The notes under the pieces: model-generated
The model's database searches: none
Told to the model about the DNA's origin: nothing
What the model saw: only the letters and a program-made list of their open reading frames with translations
Translations under genes and position numbers: made by a program
In this document: positions 5,906 to 11,590 of the stretch, piece by piece
Layout: the number at the start of each line of letters is the position of its first letter
Position numbering within the stretch: the stretch's first letter is position 1
Assembly: GCA_965662685.1 (NCBI GenBank)
Contig: CBFIIQ010000064.1
Location: 1 to 11,590, forward strand
Direction: 5' to 3'
Origin: Eutrophocola sp965662685
GTDB lineage: Bacteria; Pseudomonadota; Gammaproteobacteria; Pseudomonadales; Pseudohongiellaceae
Length of the DNA: 11,590 nucleotides

Positions 5906-7189
5906 ATGTTAATTACTTATTACCCCAGAAAAGAAATTTTCTCTTTCTCGACGTGCCTGTGGAGAATTACCGCTTGTCTGGTATTTCTTTTTCCATTTCC
6001 AATTTTATCCGCCCAGATGGCTCATGAACATTTAATCACCAGTGAGACTCTTGCATTTGCTGATATTTTTGTCAGTGCCCTTGAACACAGTCCGGAGTAT
6101 ATGGAAACGCCGGTACGGGAAGATCAGGCAGAAAGTTATAGCGCTACCGGCAACAGCTGGATAGCCGGCAGACCCAGCCTGCAAATGAATTATTACGACG
6201 ACAGTCGCCTGGATAATGTGGGCCTGTCGGAATTTGAATATGGCGTGCAATTGCCCTTGTGGCGTCCGGGGCAGCGCCGTGACACGAGGGCTCTAGGGGA
6301 AGGCTATGTCAGTCAGGTCGAGCAGTGGAAGCAGTTACTGTCATGGCTTATTGCCGGTAGAGTCAGATCAGTATTGGCCGCCCTGGCGGAAGCTGAATTG
6401 GGTATAGCGCTCCAGAATCAGGTGGTGGCAGATGCCATGCGCTTGCGTGATGTCACCCTGACGCTGTTTGAAGCAGGGGAAGTGGCACGCCTGGAATTGA
6501 TGCAGGCAGAAACCTTGCTGGTGGAAAGCCAGGCGGATCTACTCCAGGCTGAAGCTGCAATGGTTGATGCTGAAAGAATTTATGAGACCTTGACGGGGCT
6601 CGATATACGTCCTGCAAAAGCCTACTCGGAAGTACTGACGTCCCGGGAAGAAATTGAGAATTCACACCCCCAATTGCAGTATTTAAGAAGCAGCATCAAT
6701 CTCGCAGATGCTAATGTGCAGCAAAGTGAAAACTCAGCCAAAGGGAATCCAACTATTACCATCGGCACGCGCCGTGAAAGAGGCGATCGTTTTCAGAATT
6801 CCATCAGTAGCGTTGGTATTCAATTGAGCATTCCTTTTGGTGGTGGCTCATTTGTCTCTGCCCAAAGCAGCAGTGCCAGACGTGCCAAGGTAGATGCCGA
6901 AGTGTCTTTTCAGAACAGTTTTATTCAGCTCAACACCGCGCTTCACGAAGTGGAACATGATTTGTTTATTGTGGGAGAAGAAGAACCACTGAGACGCTCC
7001 CAGATGGATCTCAGTCGCCAGCGCTATGACATGGCAATGACAGCTTTCGGGGTCGGGGAAACTACCTTGGCCGAAGTTGTCATTGCCCAGCAACAGGCGC
7101 AGGAAAGTGATCGTACACTGCGTCTTTTACTGCTGGAAAAACAGCGATTAATTACAGAATTCAACCAGATTATAGGGGTATTACCATGA
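5906..7189 (+). CDS. TolC/CzcC-family outer-membrane factor of an RND efflux system
   Basis: A 427-residue outer-membrane channel protein; trimers of this family form the exit duct for a tripartite exporter. The N-terminus has a long signal peptide (charged part up to R20, hydrophobic core ACLVFLFPFPIL, cleavage near LSAQ at about 37). There is no convincing lipobox, so unlike CusC it is probably not lipid-anchored. The body has long Glu/Ala/Leu/Gln-rich helices with coiled-coil character (about residues 150-225 and 330-425) separated by beta segments containing GVQLSIPFGGG, the usual two-fold OEP repeat. The size is close to CzcC. The start has a weak SD but is the only in-frame ATG before the signal peptide. 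Its stop overlaps the start of the adaptor gene by 4 bp (ATGA), which indicates translational coupling. It probably works with the adaptor and pump that follow. Confidence 0.88.
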   Translation: MLITYYPRKEIFSFSTCLWRITACLVFLFPFPILSAQMAHEHLITSETLAFADIFVSALEHSPEYMETPVREDQAESYSATGNSWIAGRPSLQMNYYDDSRLDNVGLSEFEYGVQLPLWRPGQRRDTRALGEGYVSQVEQWKQLLSWLIAGRVRSVLAALAEAELGIALQNQVVADAMRLRDVTLTLFEAGEVARLELMQAETLLVESQADLLQAEAAMVDAERIYETLTGLDIRPAKAYSEVLTSREEIENSHPQLQYLRSSINLADANVQQSENSAKGNPTITIGTRRERGDRFQNSISSVGIQLSIPFGGGSFVSAQSSSARRAKVDAEVSFQNSFIQLNTALHEVEHDLFIVGEEEPLRRSQMDLSRQRYDMAMTAFGVGETTLAEVVIAQQQAQESDRTLRLLLLEKQRLITEFNQIIGVLP

Positions 7190-8268
7190 AGAAGTGTTTG
7201 GAAATGGGAGTGATGTATTTCAGTTTCCTGCTTGCCATGGGCTTGAATGCCCAGGAACAGATTACCTTGAGCAATGATGAAGTGACCCGCTTTGGTATTG
7301 AATTTACGCCGGTGCGGAATATGGATGGCAATACCGGTATGCGGGTTCCTGCCACGGTTATTAATTCACCCCTCTCGGTATCGGCTATCACTGCCCGCTA
7401 CGAGGGTATTCTGAAGGGCTGGGAAGTGGCTCCCGGTGACAAGGTGGAGCAAAAGCAATTGCTTGGCATTATTAACAGCCAGGAATTACTGGGCATCCAG
7501 CAGGCCTGGATTATGGCCGACAGTGCACTGCAAGAAGCCCGGTTCAATCTGGCCAAGGATGAAATGTTGCTGGCAGAAGGCGTGATTTCCGAGCAGCGCA
7601 TGATCCAGACCCGGCGAGATTATCAGCAGGCCCGGATTAATGACCAGGCCGCCAGACAAAGACTGCAACTTGCCGGCTTCACCGATGCTCAGATGCAGGC
7701 CTTACTCGCAACCGGCGAAGGCCTTGGACTGTATTATGTGCGTTCACCGATTGCCGGCACGGTCAGTCATCTGGCCCAAAATGCCGGTGCCTATATTGCC
7801 GATAACAGCGAACTGGTTGCCTTTAATAGCGGTAATCTCTGGCTAAGAGCCCAGTTACCCGCGCGGCTTGCGCAGCAGTTGCAATCCGGACAAAAGGCTT
7901 CTCTGGCAGACAGCAACCATAGCCTGACGGTGCGCCAACAGGATTATGCCGCCGATGAAAATTCCCAGATGATTGATGTCTATGCCGAGTTTGATCAGCC
8001 TGTAGCGCGGCTTCCCGGGCAGGTAGTCAGCCTGGTGTTAACGCCACGGGGAGGCGGTGTTTTGATACCCGGTGAAGCAGTGATTCACAGTGGCGATTTA
8101 ACCCAGGTTTTTGTCCGCCGCGCCGATGGGGTAGAAGTCAGAACCCTGGAACTGATTGCGGTAGGCAGTGCCTATCTGGCGCAAGAGGGTATCAATGCCG
8201 GTAGCGAAGTGGTGACTCGAGGTGCCGCTCAACTCAAGGGTATACAACTGGGGCTGGGTGGCGAATAG
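7186..8268 (+). CDS. CzcB/CusB-like periplasmic adaptor (HlyD/MFP family)
   Basis: A 360-residue membrane-fusion protein bridging the inner-membrane pump and the outer-membrane factor. After a short hydrophobic N-terminus (signal peptide, cleavage near LNAQ at 20-23) come a lipoyl half-motif (RYEGILKGWEVAPGDKV, 71-87), a short alpha-hairpin (about 98-170, QELLGIQQAW to FTDAQMQ), the returning lipoyl half (VRSPIAGTVS, 185-194), a beta-barrel part (about 215-290), and a membrane-proximal domain with VLIPGEAVIHSGDLTQVFV. It has neither the His-rich N-terminal extension of some CzcB proteins nor the Met clusters of CusB, so it gives no clue to the metal. An AGGGG SD precedes the ATG, which lies inside the end of the upstream gene. 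The pump gene begins 87 bp downstream. Confidence 0.88.
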   Translation: MKKCLEMGVMYFSFLLAMGLNAQEQITLSNDEVTRFGIEFTPVRNMDGNTGMRVPATVINSPLSVSAITARYEGILKGWEVAPGDKVEQKQLLGIINSQELLGIQQAWIMADSALQEARFNLAKDEMLLAEGVISEQRMIQTRRDYQQARINDQAARQRLQLAGFTDAQMQALLATGEGLGLYYVRSPIAGTVSHLAQNAGAYIADNSELVAFNSGNLWLRAQLPARLAQQLQSGQKASLADSNHSLTVRQQDYAADENSQMIDVYAEFDQPVARLPGQVVSLVLTPRGGGVLIPGEAVIHSGDLTQVFVRRADGVEVRTLELIAVGSAYLAQEGINAGSEVVTRGAAQLKGIQLGLGGE

Positions 8269-8355
8269 GCCATTGTTGTTCAGACCCAAGTCAGCGTATA
8301 TGCCCGATACACTCAATAAAAAGCGTGCAAGTAATACAGGAGTTTCCCCAGCGTC

Positions 8356-11300
8356 ATGTTCACTCAGTTAATCCAGTTTTCTCTTAGCCAACGCCTGATG
8401 GTGTGCCTGTTGGCATTACTTCTTGTTGGCTTTGGTACCAGGGCACTGGTTACTTTGCCCATTGATGCCTTTCCTGATATTTCGCCGACCCAGGTAAAAA
8501 TAATTATCAAGGCGCCGGGGATGACGCCTGAAGAAGTTGAATCCCTGATCACGCAACCCATCGAGGTGGAGCTGCTGGGTATTCCGCGTCAGGACATTCT
8601 GCGCTCTATTTCAAAATATGCCCTGAGCTCTATCACGCTGGACTTTGAAGAAGGCACGGATATCTACTGGGCACGCCAACAGGTGACCGAACGTATCAAT
8701 AATGTCTGGGATGTTCTGCCCGGCGATATCAGTGGTGGTCTTGCGCCCATGAGTACCCCGCTGGGTGACATGTTCATGTTTACTGTTGAGAGCGACATCT
8801 TGTCTCTGGAAGAAAAACGATTTTTGCTGGATTGGACCATAAGACCAGCCCTGCGCACGGTTCCCGGTGTGGCTGATGTGAATTCACTGGGCGGTTTTGT
8901 AAAAACCTATGAGGTTATTCCGCGGCGCGCCGAGATGGCAGCCTTGCAGGTACGCAATGTCGATATTATTGAAGCGCTGGAAATGAACAACAAGAATGAT
9001 GGTGCCGGACGTATCGATCAGGGCGAAGAAGCTATTCTGGTAAGAGTGGCAGGGGCGATTACCCGGCTGCATGAGATAGACAATATTCAGGTGGAAAATG
9101 CGCTTGGACAGGCAATCCCGTTGTCAGAAGTGGCTGACATCCGCATGGGCCAACTTGAGCGTTACGGCTCTGTTACCGCCGATGGTCAGTCGGAAGCGGT
9201 TCAGGGCCTGGTAATCGGACTACGAGGCGCTAATGCCAGAGAAGTGGTGGAAGGCGTGCGTACTAAACTTGAAGAACTGACTACCAGTTATCCTGAGGGG
9301 ACTACTACACAGATTTTCTATGATCGCAGTGTCCTGATCGAGGGGGCAGTGAGCACTGTCTCCAAGGCATTGATTGAAGCCGTGATACTGGTGGTGGTAT
9401 TGCTGGGTTTGTTTCTGGGCAATGTACGGGCGGCGCTAACAGTAGCCGTAGTGCTGCCCCTGTCGGCACTGATTACCTTTCTGATGATGAATACCATGGC
9501 TATGTCTGCCAACCTGATGAGTCTGGGAGGGCTGGTGATAGCTATCGGCATGCTGGTGGATTCATCCATTGTGATTGTGGAGAACATTGTGTCGGCCTTG
9601 CATCAACAAAATGAGAGCGGCGGGAAATTACCCAGACTTCACATCGTTTTTCGGGCTGTAAAAGATGTGGCGGTGCCGGTTACTGCCGGTATTATCATTA
9701 TTGTCATCGTTTTCCTGCCACTGCTGACCCTGGAAGGGCTGGAAGGCAAGCTGTTTGGGCCGGTGACACTGACCATTGTTTTTGCTCTGCTCGGGTCACT
9801 TGTCCTGTCCCTGACCGTGATCCCGGTCATCGCCAGCTTTGCCGTTAAGGCCGATGCTCATGGCGATCCCTGGTTAAGCCGCACGTTGTCAAAAATTTAT
9901 AAGCCCTTGCTCAACAAAGCGCTGGATTATCCTGTCTATGTGCTGGGAATAGCCGGCGCACTGCTGATTGTCACGGTGCTGCTTTTTCCTTTTGTGGGTA
10001 AAACCTTTATGCCAACCATGGATGAAGGTGACATCATTATTCAGCTGGAATCCATTCCTTCAGTGAACCTCAATACCATGACCCGCATGGTGCAATTGGT
10101 TGAGCAGGCCATTATGGAGGACGTGCCGGAAGTAATTCGCGTGGTTTCGCGCAGTGGTTCTGATGAAATCGGCATGGATCCGATGGGACTTAATGAAACC
10201 GATATGTTTTTACAGTTAAAAGTGCGCGATGACTGGGAAGCTGATTCAAAACCTGAACTGGAAGAAAAGCTGCGTGTGGTGCTTGAGCAATTCAAGGGCA
10301 TCAACTACGGCTTTACCCAGCCCATCGATATGCGCGTGTCAGAAATGCTGACTGGCTCCAGGGGCGATGTGGCGATAAAACTGTTCGGTACTGACCTGGA
10401 TATGCTAAATCAGAAGGCACAGGAAATTGCTGCGGCCATGGAATCAGTGCCCGGTAGTGTGGACACTATAGCCACCATTAACGAAGGCGCGCAGTATCTG
10501 CAGGTGGAAGTGGATCGTTATCGGGCAGGACAGCTCGGGCTTAATGCTGATGAATTGCAGACTCGACTGCGCTCTGAAATTGAAGGCCTTAGAGTAGGCA
10601 CAGTTATCGAAGGCAGTGCCAGGGTCCCCCTTATGCTGCGCTTTGCCCCTATGCAAGGTGATGGTCTGGAGTTGATGCGTAACAATCTGATAAATCTCCC
10701 CGATGGCGATGTTGTGCCACTGGCAGAAATCGCGACTATCAAACGTGTGGAAGGGCCGGTCAGTATTTCCAGAGAATCCAGCAGACGTTTTGCGGTAGTT
10801 CGAACCAATGTGGAAGGTCGTGACCTGGTGGGCTTTGTTGAAGAGGGCAAGCAGGCTATAGCCGATAATGTCGCCTTACCGGAAGGTTACAGTCTGGAGT
10901 GGGGTGGTGAGTTTGAAAATCAACAACGTGCAGCAGCGCGGTTATCCCTGGTGGTTCCGGTGGCGTTGGCACTTATTGCTTTCATACTGTTCCTGACATT
11001 CCGCTCTATTAAACAAACCCTGATTATCCTGTCGAATATTCCTTTTGCCCTCACCGGGGGCTTGATTGCTTTATGGCTCACCGGCGAATTTATTTCGGTG
11101 CCGGCCTCAGTGGGGTTTATTGCCTTGCTCGGCATTGCGGTACTCAACGGTGTGGTGATGATGTCCCATTTCAATTATCTGGTATCAAAGGGACTGGAAA
11201 TTTCCCGCGTAGTCAGGGAAGGTGCCTTGAGACGACTGCGGCCGGTGATGATGACGGCATCCATTTGTGCCATAGGTCTGGTGCCCTTGTTACTGGCCAC

Positions 11301-11433
11301 TGGCCCGGGTTCCGAAATTCAGAAACCACTGGCAATTGTGGTGATTGGTGGGCTGATTAGTTCCACGTTACTGACGCTGTTTTTGTTGCCGATTATTTAT
11401 CGACGTTTTCATCGCGACGTGGCGACAGAATAA
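8356..11433 (+). CDS. CzcA/CusA-family heavy-metal RND efflux pump
   Basis: A full-length 1025-residue inner-membrane proton antiporter that expels metal ions or related substrates through the adaptor and outer-membrane factor. Family signs are IDAFPDISP (36-44), TPEEVESLITQPIEVELLG after it, TM1 near 13-32, two large periplasmic loops, and twelve TM segments in two halves. TM4 reads AIGMLVDSSIVIVEN, with D402 and E409 matching the conserved proton-relay acids. CzcA-type pumps have a further Asp six residues earlier (DFG); here that position is A396, as in CusA. M664 in SEMLTGSRGD may match one CusA substrate methionine, but a Leu occupies the place of another. The start follows an AGGAG SD (8338-8342) at a rather long 13 bases, and the N-terminus fits relatives. 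It is the last gene of the efflux operon; no hairpin terminator follows, only heptamer repeats. Metal specificity is unassigned. Confidence 0.93.
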   Translation: MFTQLIQFSLSQRLMVCLLALLLVGFGTRALVTLPIDAFPDISPTQVKIIIKAPGMTPEEVESLITQPIEVELLGIPRQDILRSISKYALSSITLDFEEGTDIYWARQQVTERINNVWDVLPGDISGGLAPMSTPLGDMFMFTVESDILSLEEKRFLLDWTIRPALRTVPGVADVNSLGGFVKTYEVIPRRAEMAALQVRNVDIIEALEMNNKNDGAGRIDQGEEAILVRVAGAITRLHEIDNIQVENALGQAIPLSEVADIRMGQLERYGSVTADGQSEAVQGLVIGLRGANAREVVEGVRTKLEELTTSYPEGTTTQIFYDRSVLIEGAVSTVSKALIEAVILVVVLLGLFLGNVRAALTVAVVLPLSALITFLMMNTMAMSANLMSLGGLVIAIGMLVDSSIVIVENIVSALHQQNESGGKLPRLHIVFRAVKDVAVPVTAGIIIIVIVFLPLLTLEGLEGKLFGPVTLTIVFALLGSLVLSLTVIPVIASFAVKADAHGDPWLSRTLSKIYKPLLNKALDYPVYVLGIAGALLIVTVLLFPFVGKTFMPTMDEGDIIIQLESIPSVNLNTMTRMVQLVEQAIMEDVPEVIRVVSRSGSDEIGMDPMGLNETDMFLQLKVRDDWEADSKPELEEKLRVVLEQFKGINYGFTQPIDMRVSEMLTGSRGDVAIKLFGTDLDMLNQKAQEIAAAMESVPGSVDTIATINEGAQYLQVEVDRYRAGQLGLNADELQTRLRSEIEGLRVGTVIEGSARVPLMLRFAPMQGDGLELMRNNLINLPDGDVVPLAEIATIKRVEGPVSISRESSRRFAVVRTNVEGRDLVGFVEEGKQAIADNVALPEGYSLEWGGEFENQQRAAARLSLVVPVALALIAFILFLTFRSIKQTLIILSNIPFALTGGLIALWLTGEFISVPASVGFIALLGIAVLNGVVMMSHFNYLVSKGLEISRVVREGALRRLRPVMMTASICAIGLVPLLLATGPGSEIQKPLAIVVIGGLISSTLLTLFLLPIIYRRFHRDVATE

Positions 11434-11489
11434 GAGGCAAGAGGCAAGAGACAAGAGACAAGAAAAAAGATAAAGGATAAAGGATAAAG
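11434..11489. repeat. Degenerate heptamer array of eight units
   Basis: Eight consecutive 7-base units in strict register begin on the base after the pump stop codon: GAGGCAA twice, GAGACAA twice, GAAAAAA once, GATAAAG three times. The sequence drifts but the 7-base period is kept. In shifted phase the early units read RCAAGAG, matching the ACAAGNN theme of the arrays at both window ends. Confidence 0.9.
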
Positions 11490-11522
11490 GTGAGCAGTCA
11501 GCGTGGTGGATTGGTTTGACTT

Positions 11523-11550
11523 GTAGTTCGGATAAGCGCAGCGCCATCCG
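11523..11550 (+). repeat. REP-like element: GTAG head plus imperfect palindrome
   Basis: GTAG (11523-11526) is followed by CGGAT-AA-GCGC-A-GCGC-C-ATCCG (11529-11550), an imperfect palindrome. A GTAG or GGAG head plus a GC-rich imperfect palindrome is the plan of REP elements mobilised by RAYT (TnpA-REP) proteins. No RAYT gene is in the window, and the copy number elsewhere cannot be seen. Confidence 0.5.
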
Positions 11551-11555
11551 TCATG

Positions 11556-11570
11556 GCGACCTTCGGTGGC
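11556..11570. other. Small GC-rich hairpin next to REP-like element
   Basis: GCGACC and GGTGGC pair around a TTC loop with one mismatch, just after the REP-like palindrome. It may be the second arm of a paired REP unit, or simply a chance stem. There is no T-run. Confidence 0.3.
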
Positions 11571-11573
11571 TTG

Positions 11574-11590
11574 CTTGTGACTTGTAACTT
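11574..11590 (-). repeat. Inverted heptamer units at the right edge
   Basis: CTTGTGA, CTTGTAA and a partial CTT. On the opposite strand the 17 bases match the first 17 bases of the window at 16 positions, so the window ends in inverted copies of the same heptamer family. The array is cut by the window edge. Confidence 0.85.

Noticed and set aside
5800..6027. Plus-strand 75-codon frame overlapping the outer-membrane factor start
   Set aside because: It runs through the leader and into the signal-peptide coding region of a well-supported gene in another frame, without SD or family resemblance.
9318..11360. Several open frames on the opposite strand and one in another frame (11073-11360) inside the pump gene
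   Set aside because: All lie in antisense or shifted frames of a full-length conserved pump and show low-complexity Ser/Thr- or Arg-rich translations typical of shadow frames.
70..11433. Phage, toxin-antitoxin, defence or transposase genes
   Set aside because: All supported genes belong to catabolism, transport, efflux or secreted unknown families; no integrase, nuclease or transposase motif was seen.

Overview
The window looks like chromosomal DNA of a Gram-negative bacterium, most likely a marine or aquatic gammaproteobacterium. It encodes a three-part outer-membrane-spanning RND efflux system and several Sec-type signal peptides, has roughly balanced base composition, uses TTG as well as ATG starts, and carries degenerate heptamer arrays and a REP-like palindrome between genes. 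The lineage is an inference; there is no rRNA or marker gene here.

Left block (70-4037, + strand): a LigJ-type amidohydrolase/hydratase, a LigB-type class III extradiol dioxygenase homologue, a small secreted beta-rich protein and a 12-TM MFS transporter. A LigJ-like and a LigB-like enzyme side by side suggest ring cleavage and onward processing of an aromatic acid by a 4,5-type meta-cleavage route, with the MFS protein as candidate importer. The dioxygenase homologue has Gln where LigB has its second iron-binding His. A good sigma-70 promoter sits before the small secreted protein, inside the longest possible reading frame, and supports a TTG start at 2332.

Middle block (4127-5328, - strand): two secreted proteins in one transcription unit, a DUF6152-type protein (upstream) and a larger conserved secreted protein of unknown function (downstream). 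They converge on the MFS gene across a bidirectional rho-independent terminator (4067-4097). A gene-poor stretch (5329-5905) lies between this unit and the efflux genes and holds an operator-like palindrome, two 7-bp stem-loops, a candidate promoter and a palindrome framed by direct repeats.

Right block (5906-11433, + strand): TolC/CzcC-like outer-membrane factor, CzcB/CusB-like periplasmic adaptor (4-bp overlap with the preceding gene) and CzcA/CusA-like heavy-metal RND pump, a complete tripartite exporter. No regulator is encoded in the window. The pump lacks the first TM4 aspartate typical of divalent-cation CzcA pumps and does not clearly carry the full CusA methionine triad, so the metal cannot be assigned.

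Both ends are bounded by 7-bp tandem repeats that share an ACAAGNN theme: eight perfect copies at the left end, an eight-unit degenerate array starting on the first base after the pump stop codon, and an inverted pair of units at the right end. These arrays, the REP-like element, and the Gln-variant LigB/LigJ pair are the parts least explained by standard annotation.
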